Assembly (NCBI GenBank): GCA_964352785.1
Contig: CAYGTI010000001.1
Location: forward strand, 1-64,000
Length of the DNA: 64,000 nt
Source of the DNA: JACOMS01 sp964352785
GTDB taxonomy: Bacteria > Pseudomonadota > Alphaproteobacteria > Caulobacterales > Maricaulaceae
Direction: 5' to 3'
Shown here: piece after piece, positions 17,936 to 26,580 of the stretch
Numbering within the stretch: the stretch's first letter is position 1
Layout: the number at the start of each line of letters is the position of its first letter
Program-made: the position numbers and the translations under genes
The notes under the pieces: model-generated
The model's database searches: none
What the model saw: the letters and a program-made list of their open reading frames with translations, nothing else
Told to the model about the DNA's origin: nothing

Positions 17936-19117
17936 ATGTCATCTGATCCTGTTTGTATTGTTGGGCTCGCCCGCACGCCCATGGGCGCGTTCCAAGGCGC
18001 GTTCTCCTCCGTCAGCGCCCCTGAGCTTGGGGCCGCCGCTATTAAGGCCGCTGTGTCAGAGGCTGGCATCAACGGTGATGATATCGAGCAAGTCATCATG
18101 GGCTGCGTGTTACCGGCAGGCCAAGGCCAAGCCCCTGCCCGCCAATCCGCAATTGGCGCGGGGCTGCCGCAGCACTGCGAGGCCACAACGGTCAACAAAA
18201 TGTGCGGCTCGGGTATGCAGGCCGCAATCATGGCACATGATGCTATCAAAGCCGGATCAATTAAGGTCGCCGTCGCGGGCGGCATGGAAAACATGACAAA
18301 TGCCCCTTACCTGCTGCCCAAAGCGCGCGGCGGGATGCGTATGGGGAACCAGCAAGTCATTGACAGTATGATGCATGATGGTCTGACGGATGCATATGCG
18401 GGCGGAGCCATGGGCGTGTTTGCTGACATGATCGCAGAGGAATATCAGTTCACCCGCGAAGCCCAAGATGCCTACGCCATCGAGTCAGTACGCCGGGCCA
18501 AAGCCGCGCAAGAAAGCGGCGGTTTTGACCGCGAGCTTACACCCGTCACCGTTAAAGGCCGTAAAGGCGATGTGATTGTGACCGCAGACGAAGGCCCGGC
18601 CAATGCAAGGCCCGAAAAAATCCCAACACTTCGTCCCGTGTTTAACAAAGAAGGTACCGTGACAGCGGCAAATGCCAGCTCAATCAATGACGGCGCGGCG
18701 GCGCTTGTTTTAATGCGTAAATCAGACGCTGAGAAAGGTAGCCACAAAGTTCTGGCGGAAATCGTCTCCCATGCCGCCCACGCGCACGACCCCGCTTATT
18801 TCACCACTGCCCCCGTTCAAGCCATGAAAAAAGCTTTGAGCAAAGCAGGCTGGAACGCGGATGATGTCGACCTGTGGGAAATCAATGAAGCCTTTGCCGT
18901 CGTGCCAATGATTGCTATGCAAGAGCTGGGGCTGGATCATGACAAGGTGAACGTCAATGGCGGCGGCTGCGTTTTAGGCCATCCCATAGGGGCCAGCGGT
19001 GCACGAATTATAGCAACGTTGATTGCAGCGATGGAAAAACGAGGTGCTAAAAAAGGCGTCGCGAGCCTTTGTATCGGCGGCGGCGAAGCGACAGCCGTAT
19101 GCCTCGAGCGCGCTTAA
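17936..19117 (+). CDS. Acetyl-CoA C-acetyltransferase (thiolase)
   Basis: Condenses two acetyl-CoA to acetoacetyl-CoA, or cleaves 3-ketoacyl-CoA, in the cytoplasm. The 393-residue product shows the nucleophilic Cys90 in NKMCGSGMQA, NEAFAV, His349 in GGGCVLGHPIGASG and Cys379 in SLCIGGGEA, the complete thiolase triad, at normal length. Biosynthetic (PhaA/AtoB-like) and degradative forms cannot be firmly separated here; no phaB or phaC is adjacent. The small membrane protein precedes it by 10 bases, and an intrinsic terminator follows at 19147-19167. Confidence 0.94.
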   Translation: MSSDPVCIVGLARTPMGAFQGAFSSVSAPELGAAAIKAAVSEAGINGDDIEQVIMGCVLPAGQGQAPARQSAIGAGLPQHCEATTVNKMCGSGMQAAIMAHDAIKAGSIKVAVAGGMENMTNAPYLLPKARGGMRMGNQQVIDSMMHDGLTDAYAGGAMGVFADMIAEEYQFTREAQDAYAIESVRRAKAAQESGGFDRELTPVTVKGRKGDVIVTADEGPANARPEKIPTLRPVFNKEGTVTAANASSINDGAAALVLMRKSDAEKGSHKVLAEIVSHAAHAHDPAYFTTAPVQAMKKALSKAGWNADDVDLWEINEAFAVVPMIAMQELGLDHDKVNVNGGGCVLGHPIGASGARIIATLIAAMEKRGAKKGVASLCIGGGEATAVCLERA

Positions 19118-19146
19118 ACACGACGCAGTTAGTATTACAAAGAAGG

Positions 19147-19167
19147 CGGCCTTAGGGCCGTTTTTTT
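19147..19167 (+). terminator. Rho-independent terminator after the thiolase gene
   Basis: CGGCC/GGCCG stem with a four-base loop, followed by seven T, about 30 bp after the thiolase stop. Confidence 0.75.
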
Positions 19168-19205
19168 ATGCCTCGAAATATCTCTCGTGCATAAATTTTA
19201 GGCAC

Positions 19206-19240
19206 AAAAAAGCCCGGCTCTATGAACCGGGCTTTTATTT
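19206..19240. terminator. Bidirectional terminator between convergent thiolase and TonB receptor genes
   Basis: AGCCCGG (19211-19217) and CCGGGCT (19227-19233) form a 7-bp stem flanked by A-tracts on the left and T-tracts on the right, so it can act on both strands. It follows the minus-strand receptor gene closely and backs up the plus-strand terminator. Confidence 0.8.
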
Positions 19241-19256
19241 TTAAACTAGCGTTACC

Positions 19257-21989
19257 CTAGAAAGTATAACGTGCTTTCAGGTAGTACTGACCACCGCTGA
19301 AACCAATCGGTGAAGCTTCAGGATAAAGTTGACCAGATGTCCCGCCCGGATTTGGGTTTTCATCAGGATAGTTATCAAACAGGTTTGAAGCACCGACAAT
19401 CAACTCAACGCCTTCGTAAACAGTTGCGCCAATCTCTGCATCAAACAAGAGTTCAGCACCCGGAGTTGCGCTATTAGGGCCATCTGTCCAGCCGCCGAAG
19501 TAATTTGCACGGACTAGACCACGATAAATTCCCTGCTCATGCGTTACAGTGAAGTTACCTTTCCACTTAGGAAGAAGCTCTTCGAGGGCAAGAACACGTG
19601 CGTCGCCAATCGGGTTAATTGTTCCCCGATCTGTAACTTCTGTATCCGTATAATTAAGAGCGAGGACAGCAGACGTCGTACCTTCTTGACCAAAATCGAG
19701 CGGCGCACGACCAACAATATCAATACCTTGTGTTTTCGTATCAAAACTGTTGGTGAAGTAACGGAACTGAGTCAGATCTTCAAATCCAATGTAATCAGAA
19801 CGTGTAATAACATTCGCTGTTCCAAGGCTAGCAATGGCCGATGGAACGGAAGAGTTATCATAGCCGGCAGGGTTACCCGCCTGAGCTGCCGCAAAGTCTA
19901 GAGCATCGATAAAGTTGATGTTCTCTGACAGAGCAATACGGTCGTCCACTTTGATATTGAAGTAATCGACTGTCCAAGCCACAGGACCCGTATCAAAGGC
20001 AGCGCCCATCGAGAAGTTTTTCGCTGATTCCGTTGACAGTGTCGGACGTGTCCCGGCGCGGTTTTCGATAAAGTCAGCGGCAAGTTGGCCCGGTCCCGTT
20101 CCGAATGGAATGGTTCCTTGGTCAACGAGAACACCATTGACTTGCTGTGTTGTGACGTTCGTCACGTTAGCCTGACCCGCAGTAGGAGCATGGAAGCCTG
20201 TTGAATATGTCCCGCGAACCGTAAAATTATCTGTCAAACGATAAAGACCAGCAACTTTCCAGTTTACCGTGTCGCCAAAGGCTTCGTAGTCTTCGAAACG
20301 GACAGCCGCTTGAAGCGTAAGGTATTCTGTGACGTCACCTTCAAGGTCAGCGTAAACCCCATAACTAGATTGCTTATTTGAAGATGAAGTTGCAAATCCA
20401 CCAAAGCCGTTTGAACTGGATGAGAAACCCTGTCCTGTCGGGAACGCTGGCGTAACAACGGCCAAAGGTCCTAATGCGAAAGATGCCGCATCACCTGCAG
20501 TGATATCAAATTGCTCTTCACGGTATTCACCGCCGAAAGCGATGTTCAAATCAGACGCCCAACCATCAATAGCAACGCCATAGTTAAAGTCAGCGTTAAG
20601 AATTGTTTCAGCTTGCTTGTACGCACCTGGGACAAAATCACGCGGAGTGTTTGGCCCCAAAGACGCATTGACTGTATTACGGATGAAGAACTCAGTGTCG
20701 TTGACACCATAAGTACCGGACAAGTCATAACCGAGGCCTGTTCCGAAATCGATCTCACCGCGGATACCGCCAGTAATAGCGTAGTCTCTGTTATCGCCGC
20801 CAAAGCGAGGCACGAAACCACCCGGAATAGTCTCAATGAAAGAGAAGCAATTCGGATCAGCTACAACAGCTGCTAAAACAGTTGGGTCGGGGATAAGTCC
20901 GTTAAGCGGAATACCCGCTGGGCATGCGTTGGCATCAAGACCAGCAAGGTTTCCGACGCGGACGGATGCAACACCGTTTGGATCCAAGGCACCCGTCGTA
21001 GCATTTACAAGGGGTCCTGCATACACACCGCCCCGATTTGTCGGGTTACGGTAGAAGAAACCACCTTCGACTGTGCGCTCGGCATAGTTACCAAAGGCGT
21101 AAAGCTCAGCATTTTCAGTAAGTTCAATACCTGAATTGATAAACAATTTGGCATTGTTCTTCACGTCGGGTTGACCCCAATATTGAGCAAACTCGTCTGT
21201 GTAAGTGTTAATTGTGAGGTTATCGCCTGCGGCGGAGTTACCTGCAGCAACAAGTGCCGTCACATCGTTACGAGGTGCTGCACGAACAGTCCCGTCTGTT
21301 TCGCCAAATTCACCTGTAATGTTAACAAACCCACGCTCGCCAAGTGGCAAGCCTACGTTACCCGCGATACGGTAATTATCACCATCGCCTGCGTAAGTAG
21401 AGCCGTAAACAACTTCGACCATGCCGCCTTCGGAAGCATCTTTAAGTTGAAAGTTAATAACACCAGCAATCGCATCAGATCCGTACTGTGAGGATGCACC
21501 GTCGCGGAGCACTTCAACCTGTTTAAGGCCGAGTGCCGGGAATACGGACACGTCAACGCCTTGTGATCCATCAGCAATACCACCGCCTAGGAAAGAAATC
21601 ACGGAACCGCGATGACGGCGCTTACCATTAAGCAGAACCAATGTGTTATCTGGTGAGAGGCCGCGCAGGTTAGCCGGGCGAATGATTGTCGCGGCGTCTG
21701 AAATTGGCTGTGTGTTCACATTGTAAGACGGAACAGACGTGCGGAGTAGGTCTTGTAAGTCATTCGACGCTTGGTTCGTAAACTCAACACCTGAGATAAC
21801 ATCAACAGGCGCCGGCGAGTCAGCGGCTGAGCGAGCCTGACGACGCGTACCTGTTGTGATAATTTCATCAGATTTATTTACACTGTTTCCGTTTGTTACT
21901 TGAGCGTAAACAGGTGTTGATAGAAGTCCGGCAAGAAGCGCGGCGGAGGCGGTCATAGCCAAGTGTGACTTAAAAGATAGTTTTTGCAT
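19257..21989 (-). CDS. TonB-dependent outer-membrane receptor
   Basis: A 910-residue outer-membrane transporter energised by TonB-ExbBD. A signal peptide ends near residue 29 (TPVYAQ). A TonB-box-like segment EIITTGTRR follows, then a plug domain (about 55-180; VLLNGKRRHRGS, VEVLRDGASSQYGSDAIAGVINF) and a 22-strand-type barrel ending in YYLKARYTF with the terminal Phe needed for assembly. The sequence belongs to the broad iron/vitamin/carbohydrate receptor group common in marine alphaproteobacteria; the ligand cannot be assigned and no substrate genes are beside it. A near-perfect palindrome at 22084-22113 lies about 95 bp upstream and may be an operator. The gene is monocistronic. Confidence 0.92.
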   Translation of the reverse strand: MQKLSFKSHLAMTASAALLAGLLSTPVYAQVTNGNSVNKSDEIITTGTRRQARSAADSPAPVDVISGVEFTNQASNDLQDLLRTSVPSYNVNTQPISDAATIIRPANLRGLSPDNTLVLLNGKRRHRGSVISFLGGGIADGSQGVDVSVFPALGLKQVEVLRDGASSQYGSDAIAGVINFQLKDASEGGMVEVVYGSTYAGDGDNYRIAGNVGLPLGERGFVNITGEFGETDGTVRAAPRNDVTALVAAGNSAAGDNLTINTYTDEFAQYWGQPDVKNNAKLFINSGIELTENAELYAFGNYAERTVEGGFFYRNPTNRGGVYAGPLVNATTGALDPNGVASVRVGNLAGLDANACPAGIPLNGLIPDPTVLAAVVADPNCFSFIETIPGGFVPRFGGDNRDYAITGGIRGEIDFGTGLGYDLSGTYGVNDTEFFIRNTVNASLGPNTPRDFVPGAYKQAETILNADFNYGVAIDGWASDLNIAFGGEYREEQFDITAGDAASFALGPLAVVTPAFPTGQGFSSSSNGFGGFATSSSNKQSSYGVYADLEGDVTEYLTLQAAVRFEDYEAFGDTVNWKVAGLYRLTDNFTVRGTYSTGFHAPTAGQANVTNVTTQQVNGVLVDQGTIPFGTGPGQLAADFIENRAGTRPTLSTESAKNFSMGAAFDTGPVAWTVDYFNIKVDDRIALSENINFIDALDFAAAQAGNPAGYDNSSVPSAIASLGTANVITRSDYIGFEDLTQFRYFTNSFDTKTQGIDIVGRAPLDFGQEGTTSAVLALNYTDTEVTDRGTINPIGDARVLALEELLPKWKGNFTVTHEQGIYRGLVRANYFGGWTDGPNSATPGAELLFDAEIGATVYEGVELIVGASNLFDNYPDENPNPGGTSGQLYPEASPIGFSGGQYYLKARYTF

Positions 21990-22083
21990 TCAGATATCCT
22001 GTTTTGCAGTTGATTTATCGGTCGCACTTAGTCCGTGATCGTTGAGTTTTCAATAGACCCTGTCAGTGTAATGTGAAATTGTT

Positions 22084-22113
22084 TTCATCTGTAACAAATT
22101 TGTCACAGATGAA
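22084..22113. promoter_or_regulatory. Near-perfect palindrome between TonB receptor and GNAT genes
   Basis: Outer arms TTCATCTGT and ACAGATGAA are exact complements, and the centre ACAAATTTGT is itself palindromic. Only the single-base junctions (A and C) break full symmetry. It lies 95 bp upstream of the receptor start and 28 bp upstream of the divergent GNAT start. The size and symmetry suit a dimeric repressor or activator site; no matching regulator is in the window. Confidence 0.5.
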
Positions 22114-22141
22114 GTTAAGCCTGTTTTACCATGAGTTCGAT

Positions 22142-22663
22142 ATGAAGTTGCATTTAGCAAGACCCCAAGATGAAAGCGCCATTAAGGACTTAATGCACCT
22201 CGCGATCGCTGAGTTGCAAAAAGGTTATTTAACCGATGCGCAAATCAAAGCCTCATTTTCCGGCATGGGCCTCGACACCCAGTTAATCGAGGACGGCACA
22301 TACTTTTGCGTTTGGGACGGAAATATTTTAGCCGGGTGCGGCGGATGGTCAAGGCGAGCAACCCTTTACGGCGGCAATCATAGCGCGGGACGTAATGCGT
22401 CCTTACTGGATCCCGCCAAAGACCGCGCCCGCATCCGGGCGATGTACACTCACCCGGATCATATCCGCAAAGGTATTGGCGTCATAATCATCGAGGCCAG
22501 CGAAGCTGCGGCACAGCGGGAAGGCTTTACGGCGCTCGAAATGGCTGCAACTATGGCAGGTGTGCCATTTTATAAAAAATGCGGCTACACCATTGAGAGT
22601 GAATGGGAAGACACAAACGGAGATGTCCCCGTGCCGCTCTGCACCATGGTCAAAACACTTTAA
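22142..22663 (+). CDS. GNAT family N-acetyltransferase
   Basis: A 173-residue GNAT fold. The acetyl-CoA loop is near MYTHPDHIRKGIGVIIIEASE (about 100), with the C-terminal beta strand AGVPFYKKCGYT near 140. GNAT enzymes move an acetyl group from acetyl-CoA to an amine; the acceptor here is unknown. The open frame starts at GTG 22073, but the ATG at 22142 (MKLHLARPQDESAIKDLM) matches a GNAT beginning and avoids running through the palindrome at 22084-22113. It stops one base before the thiG end, so the two are convergent and almost touching. Confidence 0.85.
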   Translation: MKLHLARPQDESAIKDLMHLAIAELQKGYLTDAQIKASFSGMGLDTQLIEDGTYFCVWDGNILAGCGGWSRRATLYGGNHSAGRNASLLDPAKDRARIRAMYTHPDHIRKGIGVIIIEASEAAAQREGFTALEMAATMAGVPFYKKCGYTIESEWEDTNGDVPVPLCTMVKTL

Positions 22664-22664
22664 A

Positions 22665-23438
22665 TTATATCAGGCCTGCGAGCGGCGAGCTGGGGTCTGC
22701 GTACTTTTTACGTGGCATTCGTCCGGCCAAGTAGGCTTCGCGCCCTGCGATGACCGCATGCTTCATAGCCCTCGCCATACGGATTGGATCTTTGGCTTCG
22801 GCGATAGCCGTGTTCATCAACACGCCGTCGCAGCCCAATTCCATGGCGACGGCCGCGTCAGAGGCAGTTCCGACGCCCGCATCGACAATGACGGGGACTG
22901 ACGTTTGCTCCACAATCAAGCGGATATTGACAGGGTTCTGAATGCCTAGACCCGAGCCAATCGGCGCGCCCAGCGGCATAATTGCGGCGCAACCCATATC
23001 TTCGAGCTTGCGGGCAAACACGGGGTCATCCGAACAATAAACCATAACATCAAACCCGTCAGCGATCAAAAGCTTGGCCGCGCGGAGCGTTTCTTCCATA
23101 TCCGGGTAGAGATGTTTTGGATCGGACAAAACTTCAAGCTTGACCAAATCCCAGCCTCCGGCTTCGCGTGCCAAACGCAAGGTTCGAACAGCATCCTCGC
23201 CAGTAAAGCATCCGGCGGTATTGGGTAGATACGTCACTTTCTTGGGGTCAATAAAATCGACCAGCATAGGCTCGTCCGGGTTACTCACATTAACACGCCG
23301 CACGGCGACTGTGACTATGTCTGCGCCCGACGCCTCCAAAGCGGCGGCGTTTTGCGCATAGTCTTTGTATTTTCCTGTGCCGATGATCAGGCGCGATGTA
23401 AACGCGCGCCCGGCAACAGTAAGTATATCAGTCGGCAT
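22665..23438 (-). CDS. thiG: Thiazole synthase ThiG
   Basis: Forms the thiazole phosphate ring of thiamine from 1-deoxy-D-xylulose 5-phosphate, dehydroglycine or iminoglycine, and ThiS thiocarboxylate. The 257-residue TIM barrel shows the Schiff-base Lys region (IIGTGKYKD and VKLEVL), the phosphate-binding GVGTASDAAVAMELGCDGVLMNTAIA near 180-205 and the C-terminal RKKYADPSSPLAGL. It overlaps thiS by one base (TAATG), so it is translationally coupled. No TPP riboswitch is visible upstream of the pair. Other thiamine genes are not in the window. Confidence 0.96.
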   Translation of the reverse strand: MPTDILTVAGRAFTSRLIIGTGKYKDYAQNAAALEASGADIVTVAVRRVNVSNPDEPMLVDFIDPKKVTYLPNTAGCFTGEDAVRTLRLAREAGGWDLVKLEVLSDPKHLYPDMEETLRAAKLLIADGFDVMVYCSDDPVFARKLEDMGCAAIMPLGAPIGSGLGIQNPVNIRLIVEQTSVPVIVDAGVGTASDAAVAMELGCDGVLMNTAIAEAKDPIRMARAMKHAVIAGREAYLAGRMPRKKYADPSSPLAGLI

Positions 23439-23641
23439 TACCCACCTCCAATAAAATGAATGATTTCAAGACGGTCACCCTCGGACAGCATCGCATTTGC
23501 AAAGGATGATTTGGGCACAATTTCGCGGTTGCGCTCAATCGCGATTTTTTTCTCCGGCAAACCCAAATGCTGGATCAAACCTAAAACCGATAGGGGGGTA
23601 GGCAAGCCAACATGATCCTCACCATTGATAACAACATTCAT
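23438..23641 (-). CDS. thiS: Sulfur carrier protein ThiS
   Basis: A 67-residue ubiquitin-like protein ending in Gly-Gly-Gly, the tail that is adenylated and thiocarboxylated to donate sulfur to ThiG. The longest frame begins 24 codons earlier, but ATG 23641 (MNVVINGEDH) gives the conserved N-terminus and normal size. It is the first gene of a two-gene thiSG unit, divergent from aroQ across 72 bp. Confidence 0.93.
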   Translation of the reverse strand: MNVVINGEDHVGLPTPLSVLGLIQHLGLPEKKIAIERNREIVPKSSFANAMLSEGDRLEIIHFIGGG

Positions 23642-23713
23642 CAAGACGACTCCGCGAAGAAAAGGTTGTCGGGCTTGCGCCGCGCCGTTACCATATGGGA
23701 AAGGAAGCCGCAT

Positions 23714-24148
23714 ATGTCAAAACCCATCTACATAATAAACGGGCCTAACCTCAATCTTTTGGGAACAAGAGAACCTGAAATTTATGGGACGCAAACGCTC
23801 GCAGGAATCGAAGACCTCTGCCGGGACAAAGCAAAAAACTACGGCTACGAAATTGTCTTTACACAATCCAATATCGAAGGCGAACTTGTTGGCCAAATTC
23901 AAACGGCGCGAACACAGGCTAGCGCCCTGATCATCAACCCAGCTGCCTATACCCATACATCTATTGCACTTTATGACGCCTTAAAAACACTGGACATTCC
24001 AGCGATAGAAGTGCATTTGTCCCAGCCTGCTGCGCGGGAAAGCTTCCGGCGCCGCTCATATGTATCCGAAGCGGCAAAGGGGACAATCAGCGGCTTTGGA
24101 GAAAATAGTTATTATTTGGCTCTTACAGCCGCAATAAATCTGATATAA
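23714..24148 (+). CDS. aroQ: Type II 3-dehydroquinate dehydratase
   Basis: Third step of the shikimate pathway: dehydrates 3-dehydroquinate to 3-dehydroshikimate, as a dodecamer in the cytoplasm. The 144 residues show NGPNLNLLGTREPEIYG with the catalytic Arg/Tyr region, NIEGELVGQI, INPAAYTHTSIALYDAL and EVHLSQPAARESFRRRSY, all type II hallmarks. The open frame starts further upstream at 23612, but ATG 23714 with AAGGAAG upstream fits family length. It heads the aroQ-accB-accC cluster conserved in alphaproteobacteria. Confidence 0.96.
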   Translation: MSKPIYIINGPNLNLLGTREPEIYGTQTLAGIEDLCRDKAKNYGYEIVFTQSNIEGELVGQIQTARTQASALIINPAAYTHTSIALYDALKTLDIPAIEVHLSQPAARESFRRRSYVSEAAKGTISGFGENSYYLALTAAINLI

Positions 24149-24176
24149 ATCGAACACAGCACAGGTGGAAAACACT

Positions 24177-24668
24177 ATGGCGAACAAACCTACATCAAAA
24201 GCGCAATCACCGGACAGCAAACTCATTCGAGAACTGGCCGAGATCCTGAATGAGACGGATCTGAATGAAATTGAACTTAAAAAAGGTGATCTTAAAATTA
24301 GGGTCTCCAAAGGCAGCACCACCGTCATGGCCGCAAATTATGCGGCGGCACCTTCGCCGGCAGCAGCGCCCCAAGCGGCATCCCCCTCCATCGAAACAGT
24401 GCCGTCTGAAAAACCATCCGACGCGGGATCACATCCCGGCGCAGTAAAATCACCCATGGTTGGTACGGCTTATGTACGACCAAGCCCGGACGCGGATGCA
24501 TTCGTTAGCCCCGGTGACAGCGTTAAAGAAGGCGATACAATCATGCTGGTCGAAGCTATGAAAACGTTCAATCCGATCACTGCTCCGAAATCCGGTAAAA
24601 TTTCTGAAATATTGGTTGAAGACGCGCAGCCCGTCGAATTTGGCGAAGCTTTGTTTATCATCGTTTAG
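24177..24668 (+). CDS. accB: Biotin carboxyl carrier protein of acetyl-CoA carboxylase
   Basis: Carries biotin for acetyl-CoA carboxylase, the first committed step of fatty-acid synthesis. The 163-residue protein has an N-terminal helical part (SKLIRELAEILNETDLNEIELKKG), an Ala/Pro-rich linker (about 55-85) and a C-terminal biotinyl domain with VEAMKTFN; the Lys at 129 is the biotin site. AGGTGG lies eight bases before ATG 24177; an in-frame GTG at 24165 would sit inside that ribosome site. It lies 28 bp after aroQ and 8 bp before accC. Confidence 0.96.
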   Translation: MANKPTSKAQSPDSKLIRELAEILNETDLNEIELKKGDLKIRVSKGSTTVMAANYAAAPSPAAAPQAASPSIETVPSEKPSDAGSHPGAVKSPMVGTAYVRPSPDADAFVSPGDSVKEGDTIMLVEAMKTFNPITAPKSGKISEILVEDAQPVEFGEALFIIV

Positions 24669-24676
24669 GCGAGCTC

Positions 24677-26020
24677 ATGTTTAAAAAAATCCTCATCGCC
24701 AATCGCGGCGAAATTGCGCTCCGGGTTCACCGCGCATGTAAAGAGATGGGTATCTCGACCGTCGCCGTGCACTCTGAAGCAGACCGTGACGCCATGCATG
24801 TGCGCCTCGCTGATGAGAGCGTCTGTATTGGCCCTGCTAACGTCACCGAAAGCTATTTGAACATTCCGGCCATTATTTCTGCTTGCGAAGTTACTGACGC
24901 CGATGCTGTCCACCCCGGATATGGATTTTTGTCCGAAAATGCCCGATTTGCCGAGATCGTCGAAGCTCACGACATGGCGTTTATCGGCCCAACCGCTGAA
25001 CATATCCGTATTATGGGTGATAAAATTATTGCCAAAAAAACTGTTGCAGAGGCGGGAATCCCTGTTGTTCCCGGATCAGACGGCGGCGTAGAGAATTTGG
25101 AGGAGGCCCGAGAGGTCGCGCAAAAAGTTGGCTTTCCGCTCCTCGTTAAAGCGGCGGCCGGCGGCGGCGGGCGGGGAATGCGCCTTGCACTTACACCTGA
25201 AAGCCTCGACGAAGCTTTGATGGGCGCACAGCAAGAAGCCATTGCCGCCTTCGGTAACGGCGAAGTTTATCTTGAGCGCTACCTCACAGGCCCGCGCCAC
25301 ATTGAAATTCAGGTGATCGCAGATACACACGGCAATGTTGTTCATTTGGGCGAGCGAGATTGCTCGCTTCAGCGCCGCAACCAAAAAATTCTCGAAGAAG
25401 CCCCCTCACCGACACTGACCGCTCAACAACGTTCCAAAATCGGTATGATTGTTGCCAAAGCGATCAAAAAAATCGGCTACCGGGGCGCAGGTACAATTGA
25501 GTTTCTTTATGAGAACGGTGAATTTTTCTTCATTGAAATGAATACGCGATTACAAGTTGAGCATCCTGTCACCGAGGAGATTACTGGGATTGATTTGGTA
25601 CGCGAGCAGATCCGCGTCGCAAACGGGGAAAAACTCTCCTTCACCCAAAAAGACGTCAAGTTTAACGGCCATGCTATAGAGTGCCGCATCAATGCGGAAA
25701 ATCCGCGAACTTTTGTGCCTTCACCCGGTAAAGTCATCGACTTTCACGCCCCCGGCGGTATGAGTACGCGTTTGGATAGCGCGCTCTATGCCGGATATTC
25801 AATCCCGCCCTATTATGACAGTTTGATCGGTAAATTAATTGTCCACGGGAAAACCCGTCAAGGCGCGTTAATGCGGCTTCGGCGGGCTTTGGGGGAAATG
25901 GTCATTACGGGCGTGGAGACAACCATCCCGCTATTTGAAGAGCTTTTAGATGATGAAGACTTCAAAAAAGGTGAGTATAATATTCACTGGCTGGAAAACT
26001 GGCTCAAACAAAAAAAGTGA
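24677..26020 (+). CDS. accC: Biotin carboxylase subunit of acetyl-CoA carboxylase
   Basis: ATP-grasp enzyme that carboxylates the biotin on AccB. The 447 residues contain the N-terminal KILIANRGEIALRV, the glycine-rich AAAGGGGRGMRL lid, GEVYLERYL, the catalytic MNTRLQVEHPVTE and the C-terminal GYSIPPYYDSLIGKL block. Length is normal. It follows accB by 8 bp and ends three bases from the convergent glyoxalase gene. The carboxyltransferase subunits accA and accD are not in the window, as is usual. Confidence 0.97.
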   Translation: MFKKILIANRGEIALRVHRACKEMGISTVAVHSEADRDAMHVRLADESVCIGPANVTESYLNIPAIISACEVTDADAVHPGYGFLSENARFAEIVEAHDMAFIGPTAEHIRIMGDKIIAKKTVAEAGIPVVPGSDGGVENLEEAREVAQKVGFPLLVKAAAGGGGRGMRLALTPESLDEALMGAQQEAIAAFGNGEVYLERYLTGPRHIEIQVIADTHGNVVHLGERDCSLQRRNQKILEEAPSPTLTAQQRSKIGMIVAKAIKKIGYRGAGTIEFLYENGEFFFIEMNTRLQVEHPVTEEITGIDLVREQIRVANGEKLSFTQKDVKFNGHAIECRINAENPRTFVPSPGKVIDFHAPGGMSTRLDSALYAGYSIPPYYDSLIGKLIVHGKTRQGALMRLRRALGEMVITGVETTIPLFEELLDDEDFKKGEYNIHWLENWLKQKK

Positions 26021-26023
26021 GCG

Positions 26024-26482
26024 CTACCAAGACCCTGTATTTTTCATAGACGCCCACGGTTCAGCCGGCTCAAGAGAGTCGCCTTTTTGTAAAAGCTCAA
26101 TCGAAATGCCATCAGGCGAGCGCACAAACGCCATATGTCCATCGCGCGGAGGCCGGTTGATGGTTAAGCCTGCGTCTCTCATTCTTTGGCATGTCTCATA
26201 AATATTGTCGACGCGGTAGGCCAAATGCCCAAAATTGCGCCCGCCTGAATAGGCTTCAGCTTCGCCGTCATCAGAAGGCCAATTATAAGTCAGTTCAACC
26301 ATTGGCGCTTTCTCGCTTGAGCGGGCACGAGCCTCATCACCGGGCGCGGCTAGAAATACTAACGTAAAACGGCCTTTCGGGATGTCTTTACGGCTTATCT
26401 CGACAAGCCCGAGCAGGTCACAATAAAACGCCAGAGACGCATCAAGATCGGCGACGCGCACCATTGTATGCAAATATTCCAT
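26024..26482 (-). CDS. Lactoylglutathione lyase (glyoxalase I)-like
   Basis: A 152-residue VOC protein that carries the complete glyoxalase I metal site: His5 (LHTMVRV), Glu63 (VELTYNW), His86 (FGHLAYRV) and Glu129 (SIELLQ). Such enzymes isomerise the glutathione hemithioacetal of methylglyoxal to S-lactoylglutathione. Compared with the VOC protein at 2.5 kb, which lacks this pattern, glyoxalase I activity is well supported here. It stands alone and is convergent with accC. Confidence 0.88.
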   Translation of the reverse strand: MEYLHTMVRVADLDASLAFYCDLLGLVEISRKDIPKGRFTLVFLAAPGDEARARSSEKAPMVELTYNWPSDDGEAEAYSGGRNFGHLAYRVDNIYETCQRMRDAGLTINRPPRDGHMAFVRSPDGISIELLQKGDSLEPAEPWASMKNTGSW

Positions 26483-26580
26483 GAAAACCTCTCATCGAAA
26501 AACACGGACACCTTGTATATCGAAAGACATCAAAAGAATACGCGTAAAATAGGCCAGAACCATATGTGCGTTATGGAAAC

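Noticed and set aside
20511..21491. Long antisense open frames across the first TonB receptor gene
   Set aside because: They are frame shadows without ribosome sites or recognisable domains; codon signal belongs to the receptor.
22665..23713. A TPP riboswitch upstream of thiSG
   Set aside because: The 72-bp gap to aroQ is too short and shows no THI-box sequences.
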